Assembly (NCBI GenBank): GCA_947483555.1
Contig: CANKMW010000021.1
Span: 33,032-97,031 of the forward strand
Origin: Myxococcales bacterium
Lineage (GTDB): Bacteria > Myxococcota_A > Polyangia > Haliangiales > Haliangiaceae
Direction of reading: 5' to 3'
Length of the DNA: 64,000 nucleotides
In this document: in pieces, positions 17,150 to 25,754 of the stretch
Layout: every line of letters begins with the position of its first letter
Position numbering within the stretch: position 1 is the stretch's first letter
Program-made: the position numbers and the translations under genes
Notes under the pieces: model-generated
Seen by the model: the letters and a program-made list of their open reading frames with translations, nothing else
Told to the model about the DNA's origin: nothing
Databases searched by the model: none

Positions 17150-18690
17150 GGCTGCGCGCGCGCCTGGTGATCGCCACCGTCGGCGTCACCGTGCCGATGG
17201 TGGTGCTGCTCATGTGGCTCGACGGCCGCGCCCGCCACCGCGCCGCCGCCTACGCGCTGTCGGAGGGCACGCTGCGCCGATTGCAGAACCCCGACGAGCG
17301 CGCCCGCTGCGAAGCGGCGCCCGCGACCTGGGGCCGGCCGCGCCGACCGTTCGCCGCCGCTGGCTCGACCGCTGGCGACGGCCCCGGTCCCGACGGCACC
17401 GTCCGCGACCGGCGACCGGGCGGCCACCGGCCGCCGATGCCGTTTCCGATCGGCGCGCCGCCAGTGAACTACGCCTACGACGAGCAGCTGATCTCCGTCA
17501 ACCCGGCCGCGCCCCGGCTCGCGATGGCCGACGACGTGCGCACGCTCGAGGTCGGCGCCGTCCACGTGGTGCCGCGGGCCTGGTACGGCGACGACGTCGA
17601 CGTCGTGGTCCGCACCCCGTGGGGCAGCGGCCCGTGTGCGTTCGTGCTGACCCACGGCACCACCACGCCCGGCTTCATCGGCGCGCTCTTGCCGGCCAGC
17701 CCGATCTGGCTCTTGCCGCTGGCCGCGGTGCTGATCGCGATCCTGATCGCGGTCGGCCCGGTGGTGGCACGGATCCGCCGTCTGACCGTGGCCGTGAACC
17801 GCTCGGCGGCCCACGGCTTCGCCGACGCGATCCCGGCCGAGGGCACGGACGAGGTCGCCGAGCTGGCCCGCGCCTTCGACGCCGCCGGCCGCGAGGTGCG
17901 CGCCCAGCTCGCGACCAAGGACCAGCGCGAGCAGACCCTGCGCGACTTTCTCGCCAACACCACCCACGACGTCATGATCCCGCTCACCGTCCTGCAGTCC
18001 CACCTGGCGACCTTGCGCGAAGCCCACGCCGCCGGCGCCGCGCCCGATCCGCTGGTCCTCACCGCCGCGATGGCCGAGGCCCACTACATCGGCGCCCTGC
18101 TCCACAACCTCGCCGTCGCCGCCAAGCTCGACGCCGGCGAGCCCGGCATGCTCAAGAGTCCGGTCGATCTCAACGCGCTGGTGGCCCGGGTGGTCAGTCG
18201 CCACGCCCCGATCGCGCGCCAGCGCGCGATCGCGCTCGAGCACGCCGTGCCCGAGCACCCGCTCACCGCCCAGGCCGACGTCACCATGCTCGAGCAGGCG
18301 GTCAGCAACGTGGTCTACAACGCCATCCGCCACAACCGCACCGGTGGCCATGTCGCGCTCATCCTCGAACCGCAGGCCGACGAACGCTTCCGCGTCCGCG
18401 TGATCGACGACGGTCCCGGGATCCCGCCGCAGCAGCTCGAACGGGTGGCGCAGCGCGGCCAGCGCGGCGATGCCGCCCGCAGCCGGGCGCCCGACGGTCA
18501 GGGTCTGGGCCTCGACATCGCGCACCGGGTCGCGCGCTTGCACGGCCATCAGCTCACGTTCGCGGCCTCGGAGTTCGGTGGACTGCAGGTCGATCTCGAG
18601 GGCCCGACCGCGAGCGAGACCGACCCCGGCCCCGACGCCGATCGCGATCCCGACCCGGTGCCAGCCGGGAACCCGAGCCCACCCAGCTAG
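17146..18690 (+). CDS. Membrane sensor histidine kinase with atypical H-box
   Basis: A 514-residue kinase; GTG 17146 overlaps the regulator stop. TM1 lies at about residues 6-24, then a Pro/Gly-rich periplasmic sensor loop of ~170 residues, TM2 (about 185-208, [20 protein letters not shown]), HAMP-like helices, and the dimerisation helix with [14 protein letters not shown] in which His274 is the presumed phospho-acceptor. The usual SHELRTPL is thus THDVMIPL, keeping H, D/E and P. The ATPase domain has [10 protein letters not shown] (N-box), DDGPGIP (G1) and GQGLGL (G2), so it should be active. An acidic Pro-rich tail ends the protein. Confidence 0.9.
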   Translation: MRLRARLVIATVGVTVPMVVLLMWLDGRARHRAAAYALSEGTLRRLQNPDERARCEAAPATWGRPRRPFAAAGSTAGDGPGPDGTVRDRRPGGHRPPMPFPIGAPPVNYAYDEQLISVNPAAPRLAMADDVRTLEVGAVHVVPRAWYGDDVDVVVRTPWGSGPCAFVLTHGTTTPGFIGALLPASPIWLLPLAAVLIAILIAVGPVVARIRRLTVAVNRSAAHGFADAIPAEGTDEVAELARAFDAAGREVRAQLATKDQREQTLRDFLANTTHDVMIPLTVLQSHLATLREAHAAGAAPDPLVLTAAMAEAHYIGALLHNLAVAAKLDAGEPGMLKSPVDLNALVARVVSRHAPIARQRAIALEHAVPEHPLTAQADVTMLEQAVSNVVYNAIRHNRTGGHVALILEPQADERFRVRVIDDGPGIPPQQLERVAQRGQRGDAARSRAPDGQGLGLDIAHRVARLHGHQLTFAASEFGGLQVDLEGPTASETDPGPDADRDPDPVPAGNPSPPS

Positions 18691-18732
18691 CCGCCGAGCT
18701 GTCGCCTCCTCACCGGTGGTAGGCTGCCGCCC

Positions 18733-19275
18733 ATGCGCTACGAGCTGGCCAAGGTGCGCGAGCTGCGGGGAATGGGTCTGCAGTCCGACGATCCCGCCCG
18801 GGTCCGCGACCGGATCCTGGAATGCCTCACGACGCTCGGGGTCGACGTCGCGGGGGCTGCCGCCGCCAGCCCCGACGGCCCGCCCCGGACCGCGGTCTTC
18901 TGGGCCAGCGACGCCGACTTCGCGGTTCACGTCTTCTCGGTTCCGGACCACGCCATCACGCCCGCGCAGCGCGCGGCCCTCGCGGCCACGCCGTTCTGCT
19001 TCGCCGACGCCGGCGACTGCAGCGAGGTGGGCTGGTTCGGCGCGCTCCGCCTCATCGCGGCCATCGGCCACGGCGAGAACGGCGACGAGCTCTACACCAT
19101 CGGGGTGGCGGACAACGAGCTCGCCGACTACGACGGTGCGCCGACCCGCGAGGAGCTGGAGGCGACCTGGCTGGCCTGGGATCCGCACCACGCCGTCACG
19201 CTGACCGACAAGGAAGACCTGTCGTGGCTCGCGGCGCGGTTCAGCGCGCTCCACGTGTTCCAGCGCGCGATGTGA
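18733..19275 (+). CDS. Hypothetical cytosolic protein
   Basis: A 180-residue soluble acidic protein with no signal or membrane segment. It has alternating helices and strands (RTAVFWASDADFAVHVFS, GWFGALRLIAAIGHGENGDELYTIGV) and a tryptophan-rich C-terminal third. I do not recognise a family. It begins 42 bp after the histidine kinase gene on the same strand and may be read through from it. Good codon structure and the lack of a competing frame support it as real. Confidence 0.6.
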   Translation: MRYELAKVRELRGMGLQSDDPARVRDRILECLTTLGVDVAGAAAASPDGPPRTAVFWASDADFAVHVFSVPDHAITPAQRAALAATPFCFADAGDCSEVGWFGALRLIAAIGHGENGDELYTIGVADNELADYDGAPTREELEATWLAWDPHHAVTLTDKEDLSWLAARFSALHVFQRAM

Positions 19276-19298
19276 GCTCCTGGCGAGCTGCTGGAGCT
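19275..19298. terminator. Possible hairpin between convergent genes
   Basis: A 6-bp stem AGCTCC/GGAGCT with a 12-base loop lies between the convergent ends of the hypothetical gene and the GNAT toxin gene. There is no U-tract, so intrinsic termination is uncertain. Confidence 0.25.
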
Positions 19299-19311
19299 GC
19301 TCAGGATCTGC

Positions 19312-19842
19312 TCACGGTGCGAGCGTGGCCGCGATGGTCGCGATGCCGAGGAACATCGGATGCGGCTCCCCCACGAGGAGCCCTTCCCGAACGCCCTCGA
19401 GCGCCACGAAGCCGAGCCCGGCGTAGAACCCAACCGCCTTGACCTTCGCGTCGGTCACCACGCCCACACACCCGAGACGATCGCGCTGCTCGAGCGCGAG
19501 GCCGAGCACGTGGCGAAGGAGAGCCTTGCCGATGCCGAGACCTTGCGCCCGCGTGTCGACGCCGAGACGGGCGAGCCGCAGCACGGGCAGAGGGTAGCTG
19601 GGAAGGCGCTTGCGCTGGCGCGCGCCCGGGATGCTGGCTCGCTCGAGCGCGGACGCTGCCACGGTGGCAAAGCCGGCGATGCGGCCTTCGACGACCGCGA
19701 CATACGTGACTGCCAGGTGCAGCTTGAACTGGTTCTGGCCCGCGTAGTGCTCGAAGAACCGATCGAGGTCGGCCTCACCGCACGAAAAACCGCCGCGGTC
19801 ATCGTCGCGGGCGAGCGGGCGGATCTCAACGGCCTTGGCCAC
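19312..19842 (-). CDS. GNAT acetyltransferase toxin (TacT-like) of a type II toxin-antitoxin pair
   Basis: A 176-residue GNAT enzyme. The N-terminal FSCGEADLDRFFEHYAGQNQ matches the 'F.CG...LD.FL...A.QN' signature of tRNA-acetylating toxins (TacT/AtaT/ItaT type). The acetyl-CoA loop is in RLGVDTRAQGLGIGKALL (Q/R-x-x-G-x-G/A), followed by AVGFYAGLGFVAL. These toxins acetylate charged aminoacyl-tRNA and stop translation. The gene overlaps the upstream antitoxin gene by 17 bp in another frame, the usual arrangement. Toxin identity is strong from signature and pairing; the tRNA target is not predictable. Confidence 0.88.
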   Translation of the reverse strand: MAKAVEIRPLARDDDRGGFSCGEADLDRFFEHYAGQNQFKLHLAVTYVAVVEGRIAGFATVAASALERASIPGARQRKRLPSYPLPVLRLARLGVDTRAQGLGIGKALLRHVLGLALEQRDRLGCVGVVTDAKVKAVGFYAGLGFVALEGVREGLLVGEPHPMFLGIATIAATLAP

Positions 19843-20101
19843 GCATCAACTCGCGTAGCGCCTGGGTCGGAGCTGGCGGGCTGTCGAGCAGCTTGACGAC
19901 GCGATCGAAGACCCTGTCGTCCAGCACCAGACGGGTCGGGATGAGGGCGTCGTCCGGCAGCTCCCTGCGGGCCTCCATGAAATAGAGCAGGGCCTGCTCG
20001 ACGACGAAGTTCTTCTTGAGCCCGTGGCTTTCGGTGAAGCGGTCGAGCTTCTCCTTGGTGGCTACCGAGACCGTGGCCGAAATCTGCGATTGGTCGCTCA
20101 T
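19826..20101 (-). CDS. Ribbon-helix-helix-type antitoxin
   Basis: A 91-residue antitoxin. The first ~45 residues (ISATVSVATKEKLDRFTES with HGLKKNFVVEQALLYFMEAR) look like a ribbon-helix-helix DNA-binding fold. The C-terminal half (PTRLVLDDRVFDRVVKLLD and on) should wrap the GNAT toxin. It precedes and overlaps the toxin gene, so it is made first and in excess. Autoregulation is suggested by an inverted repeat just upstream. Confidence 0.85.
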   Translation of the reverse strand: MSDQSQISATVSVATKEKLDRFTESHGLKKNFVVEQALLYFMEARRELPDDALIPTRLVLDDRVFDRVVKLLDSPPAPTQALRELMRGQGR

Positions 20102-20125
20102 CGTCGTCTCCCGAGCTTACATGCG

Positions 20126-20148
20126 TTTCCCATGGCTGACCATGGAAA
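20126..20148. promoter_or_regulatory. Candidate antitoxin operator (inverted repeat)
   Basis: TTTCCCATGG (20126-20135) and CCATGGAAA (20140-20148) form a near-perfect palindrome around a 4-base centre, 25 bp before the antitoxin start. Further CCATG motifs follow at 20151 and 20174. The position suits autorepression by the RHH antitoxin. Binding is inference. Confidence 0.45.
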
Positions 20149-20242
20149 ACCATGCCTGGGCGCAAATGGCCCCATGGCGCCGCCCCGGTCGATTCCGTCC
20201 GGTTTCGGTCGACGGACGCCGCGGCGTGCTTCTCGTGGCGGA

Positions 20243-20431
20243 ATGCTCGATGGCGCGTACCTCCTGGCGGGGCTGGTGCTCCTCTACTTCGGTGCCGAAT
20301 TCCTGGTCGCCGGCGCGGCGGGCCTGGCGCGGTCGTACCGCATCCGTCCGCTGATCGTCGGCCTGACCGTGGTCGCGTGCGGGACCTCGGCGCCCGAGCT
20401 GGTGGTGGGCGTGAGCGCCTCAGCGCTGTAG
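20243..20431 (+). pseudogene. Truncated CaCA-family Na+/Ca2+ exchanger N-terminus
   Basis: 62 residues from ATG 20243 match only the first alpha-repeat of calcium/sodium antiporters: a first membrane helix (YLLAGLVLLYFGAEFLVAGA) and the conserved IVGLTVVACGTSAPELVV. The frame then stops at VSASAL, where full proteins continue for ~250 residues. It cannot work alone. It lies in a ~580-bp stretch of debris between the TA pair and the next intact gene. Confidence 0.7.
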
Positions 20432-20494
20432 CTCCACGGATCACGGTCGCGGCGCCGCGGCCGTGGCAGTCCGGGTCGGTGGGACATGCACCGA

Positions 20495-20665
20495 TCAGGG
20501 GCAGGCGGCGCTGACGCGGTCGGTGCCTTCGAGACGCCAGCTCACGCAGTTGTTCTCGATGGTGACCCGGACCGTGTTGGCGCCGCGGCGCGTCGCCCGG
20601 ATGTGGCCGCTCCTGACGGTCAAGGGCTGACCGGCCGACGCCCGACAGACGCTGGCCGCCGAGCC
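20495..20665 (-). pseudogene. C-terminal fragment of an unidentified secreted-type protein
   Basis: The reverse strand stays open for ~57 codons and ends at a TGA at 20497-20495. The peptide includes ASVCRASAGQPLTVRSG, TVRVTIENNCVSWRLEG and a final SAACP. The alternating hydrophobic pattern and paired Cys look like a real protein tail. An in-frame stop lies just upstream and there is no start codon, so this is a remnant. Family unknown. Confidence 0.35.
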
Positions 20666-20681
20666 ATGGCACCATCACGGG

Positions 20682-22019
20682 GTGCGCTCGTGCCTGGTCC
20701 TGACGATGATGTGCGGCGGCTGCCTGGCCACGCCGGGGCCCGCGGCGTCGATCGACGCCAGCGCCCTTGGTGACGACGGCGGTGACGACGACGGCGGTGA
20801 CGTCGATGCCGCGGCCGACGCCAACCCGGACGGTCCACCCAGCGCGGCGCGCTGCCGCCCGGGCGGACTGCCGACGCCGCAGCCGTGGCCACCGGCGGGC
20901 GTCGACGTCCGCCACGTCCGGATCGCCGATATCGACGGCGACGACGTCGACGACCTCGTCATCTCGGTCGCCGGGCAGGTACCGATGTCGACCCGGCCGG
21001 CGAAGGTCTTCGTGCTCTACGGCCCGGTGTCGTCGTCGGCGCCGATGTACCACGTCACGGTCGACGTCGACGCCGCGGCCGAGCTGCAGCCCTACGCCAT
21101 GTCCCTCGACGACGCCGACGGCGACGGCTGCGCCGACCTCACGGTGGCGGGCCCGCCGACCTCCATCAACACGCTCCCGTTCGTTGCCACCTGGGCCCAC
21201 GACCACAGCGCGCAGGCCTGGACCGGGGTCCCGGACCGCGCCCAGCTGTCGTTCGTCCCCGACTCGGGACCGGTGATGATCGTGTGGGCCGATCTCACCG
21301 TGAACGCCGCGCTCGACCTCGCGGTCGCCGACCTCAACGGCGTCGACTTCTTCATCGGTTCGACGCCGACCAACCTCGGTGGCCGCATCAGCGCGCCGGC
21401 CCCGGCGTCGTGCATCTGGGGCTACATCAATGCCCTGGCCACCCAGCCGCGGCCAGGCGGACGGAACCGCCTGATCGCCTTCGCGCACTACCAGGCCAAC
21501 ACCATCGAGTTCGATGACGTCGGCACGGTGACGACGACCGACAACTGCACCGCCAGCGGCGCACCGATCACGCGCGGCAGCGCCGTGGTCGATCTCGACT
21601 CGGTCGCGCCGCTCGATCTGATCAGTGGCGGCGGCGGCTTCTTCGGCGCCCACATCCTGGCCGGCAGCGCCGCGCCGGTGTCGCCGACCACCGGCGCGCC
21701 CGAGTGCGCCAACCGGGGCGGCATCGAGGGCTTCGCGGTCGCCGACATGGGTGGCACCGCCGCGCTCGACGCGGTCACCATCGATCAGGACGATCAGGCC
21801 CCGGTCGGCTCGTACGCCTGTCTGGTCAGCGGCTTCACGGTGACCTCGACCGCGGTGACCCGCAACGCTCAGAGCGAGCTGTGGCTGGGCACCGGCCGGG
21901 CGACCACGGTGGCGATCGGCGACGTCAACGGCGCCGTGCGAGGCTGGATCGTCGACCTCGACGGCACGCTCCACTGCGTCCAGCGCAACGCGGGCGCCAA
22001 CACGCTCGAGCCGTGCTGA
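20682..22019 (+). CDS. FG-GAP/VCBS-repeat surface lipoprotein
   Basis: A 445-residue lipoprotein from GTG 20682: short signal with MMCGGC, an Asp/Gly-rich linker (GDDGGDDDGGDVDAAAD), then integrin-like FG-GAP/VCBS motifs with Ca-binding loops such as IADIDGDDVDDLVIS, LDDADGDGCADLTVAG, LAVADLNGVD and VAIGDVNGAV. These fold as a beta-propeller and usually mediate extracellular binding. It stands alone, with debris upstream and a convergent gene downstream. Confidence 0.8.
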   Translation: MRSCLVLTMMCGGCLATPGPAASIDASALGDDGGDDDGGDVDAAADANPDGPPSAARCRPGGLPTPQPWPPAGVDVRHVRIADIDGDDVDDLVISVAGQVPMSTRPAKVFVLYGPVSSSAPMYHVTVDVDAAAELQPYAMSLDDADGDGCADLTVAGPPTSINTLPFVATWAHDHSAQAWTGVPDRAQLSFVPDSGPVMIVWADLTVNAALDLAVADLNGVDFFIGSTPTNLGGRISAPAPASCIWGYINALATQPRPGGRNRLIAFAHYQANTIEFDDVGTVTTTDNCTASGAPITRGSAVVDLDSVAPLDLISGGGGFFGAHILAGSAAPVSPTTGAPECANRGGIEGFAVADMGGTAALDAVTIDQDDQAPVGSYACLVSGFTVTSTAVTRNAQSELWLGTGRATTVAIGDVNGAVRGWIVDLDGTLHCVQRNAGANTLEPC

Positions 22020-22053
22020 GCCGCGCCGCGCGATCACCTCCCGTGGCGCTCGA

Positions 22054-22656
<603 letters not shown>

Positions 22657-22752
22657 GTGACAAGGATAGCGCACCCCGACCAGCGCCGCCGCCCCGGCAC
22701 CACACGCGGCACCACGCGCCGCCGGTTGTTGTGATCAGGCTGACATTGCATA

Positions 22753-23394
22753 GTGCGATGCGTGACCAACGGATCGCTCCGAGTCCTGGAAGATCATGTC
22801 GCTGCGCTCCGGGAGTGCCGAGCCTGCCCACAGATGATCGGGCCGGTGGTCAGCGGTCGCCCGGTGCTGTCGCCGGTCATGCTCATCGGTCAGGCGCCGG
22901 GCACCCACGAGGGTCCGGCCGGCAGACCGTTCGCGTGGACCGCCGGCAAGACCATGTTCAAGTGGTTCGCGGAGCTGGGCCTCGACGAGGAGGGGGTCCG
23001 CAGTCGGATCTACATGGCTGCCGTGTGCCGCTGCTTCCCGGGCAAGGGCGCCAAGGGCGGCGATCGGGTCCCGGCGCCCGACGAGATCGCGCGCTGCCGC
23101 ACCCACCTCGCCGCCGAGGTCGCGCAGTTGCGGCCCCGGCTGGTGGTTCCGGTCGGCAAGCTGGCCATCGCGCAGGTCTTGCCGGATGCGGCCCAGCTCG
23201 TCGACGTGGTCGGCCGCAGCCACGCGGCGACGTTTCACGGCGTCGCCACCGAGGTCGTGCCGCTGCCGCACCCGTCGGGTGCCTCGACGTGGCACCGCAC
23301 CGAGCCCGGCAAGACGTTGCTGGCCGCCGCGCTGGCGACGCTCGGCCGCCACGAGGCGTGGCGCAGCCTGGTGCCGCCGCGGGTCCGGTCATGA
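22753..23394 (+). CDS. Uracil-DNA glycosylase superfamily protein, family-4-like (Fe-S)
   Basis: A 213-residue glycosylase-fold protein. Motif 1 is LIGQAPGTHEG (residues 45-54), followed by GRPFAWTAGK, and motif 2 is PHPSGASTWHR. Four cysteines placed as in family 4 enzymes (CRAC at 22-25, C94 in CRCFPG, C115 in IARC) suggest a 4Fe-4S cluster. Such enzymes excise uracil from DNA to start base-excision repair. GTG 22753 is taken as start; GTG 22762 is possible. It overlaps the next gene by 4 bp. Confidence 0.85.
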   Translation: MRCVTNGSLRVLEDHVAALRECRACPQMIGPVVSGRPVLSPVMLIGQAPGTHEGPAGRPFAWTAGKTMFKWFAELGLDEEGVRSRIYMAAVCRCFPGKGAKGGDRVPAPDEIARCRTHLAAEVAQLRPRLVVPVGKLAIAQVLPDAAQLVDVVGRSHAATFHGVATEVVPLPHPSGASTWHRTEPGKTLLAAALATLGRHEAWRSLVPPRVRS

Positions 23395-24515
23395 CGCCGG
23401 TCGCCACGTTGCTCGCCGAGCTGGTCGGGTTTCCGACCCAGCAGCCGTCCGCGGATCGCAGCGGCGGTGACGAGCTGGCGCTGTGCCGCCACCTCGCGCC
23501 GCTGCTGGCCGCCCGTGGCGCTGACGAGGTCGTCGTCGTCGAGGCCGGCCGCGGCAGCGATGACGGCGGTCAGGGTGGCTACGTGTTCGCGCGCTGGGGG
23601 CAACCGCGGCTGGTGATCAACGCCCACGTCGACACCGTGCCGGCCAACCGTGGCTGGTCGCGCGACCCGTGGACCGCCGTCACTGTCGACGACCGCCTCT
23701 ACGGCCTGGGCGCCTGCGACACCAAGGGCGCGATCGCGGCCGCCATCACCGCGCTCGATCGCGGACCGCCGCGCGACGTCGCGCTGCTGTTCTCCGGTGA
23801 CGAGGAGCGCGGCACGGCGTCGATCCGCCACTTCCTGGCCTCGCCGCGACGGGCCGGACTCGAGCGCGCCATCGTCTGCGAGCCGACCGCGCGCCAGGCC
23901 GGCGTGCGCCATCGCGGCGTGCTCGCGTACCGCGCCACCACCCGCGGCGAGGGCGGCCACTCGTCGCGCGCCGATCGCATGGCTCGACCGGTGGCGACCC
24001 TGGCTCGGCTCGCGGTCGCCCTCGACGACCTGGGTCGCGCTCGCGCCACCGATGGTCCGGTCGAGATGCCGGGCCTGTGCATGAACGTCGCCGCCCTCGA
24101 TGGCGGCCTGGCCTTCAACGTGGTGCCGACCTCGGCCAGCCTGACCTGGTCGTTGCGGCCGTGGCCCGGCTTCGACCGCGCCGCCTGGGACGCCGAGCTG
24201 GCCGCGATGGTCGACGCCGTCGAGCTCCGCGCCGGGGCGCCGATCACCGTCGAGCAGGTCACCGATCACGCGCCGTTCGGCGTCGACGACGCCAGGCTCG
24301 CCGCGCTGGTCGACGGCCACGCCCGGGCCCGGGTCGGACTCGACTTCTGGACCGAGGCCGCGCTCTACCAGGCCGCCGGCATCGCCGCGATCGTCATCGG
24401 CCCGGGCGACATCGCCCAGGCCCACGCCGCCGACGAGTACGTCACGCTCGCCGACCTCGACTGGGCCGTCGAGCTGTTCACCCACGTCTACGCCCGGAGC
24501 CACGGCGGTGAGTGA
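23391..24515 (+). CDS. M20-family deacylase, ArgE/acetylcitrulline-deacetylase-like
   Basis: A 374-residue zinc amidohydrolase from ATG 23391 (overlapping the UDG stop). Metal ligands and catalytic residues are in place: NAHVDTVPAN (His, Asp), GLGACDTKGAIAAA (bridging Asp), FSGDEERG (catalytic Glu and ligand Glu), CEPTARQAG and a late His in AQAHAADEY. The lid domain has GEGGHSSRAD. Because the following gene encodes an N-acetylglutamate synthase, removal of the acetyl group from acetylornithine or acetylcitrulline in arginine synthesis is the likely job; succinyl-diaminopimelate deacylase cannot be excluded. Confidence 0.85.
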   Translation: MTPVATLLAELVGFPTQQPSADRSGGDELALCRHLAPLLAARGADEVVVVEAGRGSDDGGQGGYVFARWGQPRLVINAHVDTVPANRGWSRDPWTAVTVDDRLYGLGACDTKGAIAAAITALDRGPPRDVALLFSGDEERGTASIRHFLASPRRAGLERAIVCEPTARQAGVRHRGVLAYRATTRGEGGHSSRADRMARPVATLARLAVALDDLGRARATDGPVEMPGLCMNVAALDGGLAFNVVPTSASLTWSLRPWPGFDRAAWDAELAAMVDAVELRAGAPITVEQVTDHAPFGVDDARLAALVDGHARARVGLDFWTEAALYQAAGIAAIVIGPGDIAQAHAADEYVTLADLDWAVELFTHVYARSHGGE

Positions 24516-25647
24516 GAGCGGCGGCGATCTGGTGCTCCGCTTCCTGTCGAGCATCGGCCGCCCGGCCGAGGCCCAGCAGTACCTCGACCTGTTTCGCTCC
24601 GAGCACCCCGAGCGCTTCGCGATCGTCCACGTCGCCGACGCCGTGGTCCGCGACGCCGCCGACGCGCTCGCGGTCGAGCTGCGCTACCTGGTCGAGCTCG
24701 GCCTCGAGCCGGTGCTGGCGCTCGGGGCCATCGAGCCGCGCAACGCCGAGCGCGCCGCGCTGCGCCTGGCCGAGGCGCTCGGCCCGGTGGTGTCGCGGCG
24801 CTGTCCGGCCACCGCCGACGAGGTGACCCGGGCCTGTCGCGCCGACGCCATCCCGCTGTGCACCTTCGATCGCGAGGACGGCGGCGCCGACGGCCGCTTC
24901 GACGCCCTCGCCGACCTGGCCGGTGCGCTCGGCACCCGCAAGCTAGTCTTCGTCACCCGGCGCAGCGGCTTGCAGCCCGCCGGTGGCCGCGTGGTCTCGA
25001 TGATCGACCTCACCACCGAGCGCGACGCCTGGCTGGCGCCCGGTGCCTTGCCCAGCGAGCCGCAGAAGCTGCTGCGCCAGATCGACCGCGTGCTCGACCG
25101 CGTGCCGCACCGCCTGACGGTCAGCGTGACCTCGCCGCTCGATCTGCTGCGCGAGCTGTTCACCGTCAAGGGCGCCGGCACGCTGGTCCGCAAGGGCTCG
25201 CTGATCACGCGCCACCTCGGCTGGGACGGCATCGATCGCGGTCGGCTGCGCGCGCTGGTCGAGGAGTCGTTCGGCCGCCCGCTGGTGCCGGGATACGACG
25301 CCCGCCCGGTGCTCGCCGTCTACGTCGCCGACGAGTACCGCGGCGCCGCCATCGTGTCGCCGGCGCCGCTGGCGCCGTACCTGTCCAAGTTCGCGGTCGG
25401 CACGGTGTCGCGCGGCGAGGGCGTGGGCCGCGATCTGTGGCGGGCGATGGAGGCCCAGTTCCCGCGCCTGTTCTGGCGCAGCCGCGCCGACAACCCGATC
25501 ACGTCGTGGTACCGCGAGCAGTGCGACGGCATGGCCCGCATCCTGGTCGCCGGCGAGCCGTGGTGGGTGCTGTGGCGCGGCCTGGCCCCGCTCGAGATCC
25601 CGCTGGCGATCGAGCACTGCCTGGCGCTGCCGCCCGATTTCGGCTGA
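24508..25647 (+). CDS. N-acetylglutamate synthase, NAGK-NAGS type with degenerate kinase domain
   Basis: A 379-residue protein starting at GTG 24508 (8-bp overlap with the deacylase). The N-terminus LRFLSSIGRPAEAQQYLDLF and the amino-acid-kinase-like region (to ~200) resemble bifunctional acetylglutamate kinase/synthases of Xanthomonas and animal NAGS. The kinase KxGG motif is replaced by HVAD, so kinase activity is probably lost. The C-terminal NAT domain is well kept: YLSKFAVGTVSRGEGVG, LFWRSRADNPITSWY, EQCDGM. The expected reaction is acetyl-CoA plus glutamate to N-acetylglutamate, the first step of arginine synthesis. Confidence 0.82.
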   Translation: MSESGGDLVLRFLSSIGRPAEAQQYLDLFRSEHPERFAIVHVADAVVRDAADALAVELRYLVELGLEPVLALGAIEPRNAERAALRLAEALGPVVSRRCPATADEVTRACRADAIPLCTFDREDGGADGRFDALADLAGALGTRKLVFVTRRSGLQPAGGRVVSMIDLTTERDAWLAPGALPSEPQKLLRQIDRVLDRVPHRLTVSVTSPLDLLRELFTVKGAGTLVRKGSLITRHLGWDGIDRGRLRALVEESFGRPLVPGYDARPVLAVYVADEYRGAAIVSPAPLAPYLSKFAVGTVSRGEGVGRDLWRAMEAQFPRLFWRSRADNPITSWYREQCDGMARILVAGEPWWVLWRGLAPLEIPLAIEHCLALPPDFG

Positions 25648-25651
25648 CCCG

Positions 25652-25688
<37 letters not shown>

Positions 25689-25705
25689 ATCTGCCCGAAA
25701 CGACC

Positions 25706-25730
25706 GACGGCGCCCTCGCGGGGCGCCGTC
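25706..25730. terminator. Probable bidirectional terminator hairpin
   Basis: A perfect 9-bp GC-rich stem, GACGGCGCC (25706-25714) and GGCGCCGTC (25722-25730), with a 7-base loop sits between convergent genes. There is no clear U-tract, as is common in very GC-rich genomes. Confidence 0.6.
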
Positions 25731-25754
25731 GTGGACGTCGTTGCAGGCTTCAGC

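Noticed and set aside
17122..19254. 710-codon open frame on the minus strand across the response regulator/kinase genes
   Set aside because: Antisense to a kinase with all catalytic boxes; composition (Arg/Gly/Val-rich, no domain) is what third-position GC bias produces.
22731..23390. Longer N-terminus for the M20 enzyme
   Set aside because: It would be out of frame over the UDG gene, which is clearly coding; ATG 23391 gives the family's normal length.
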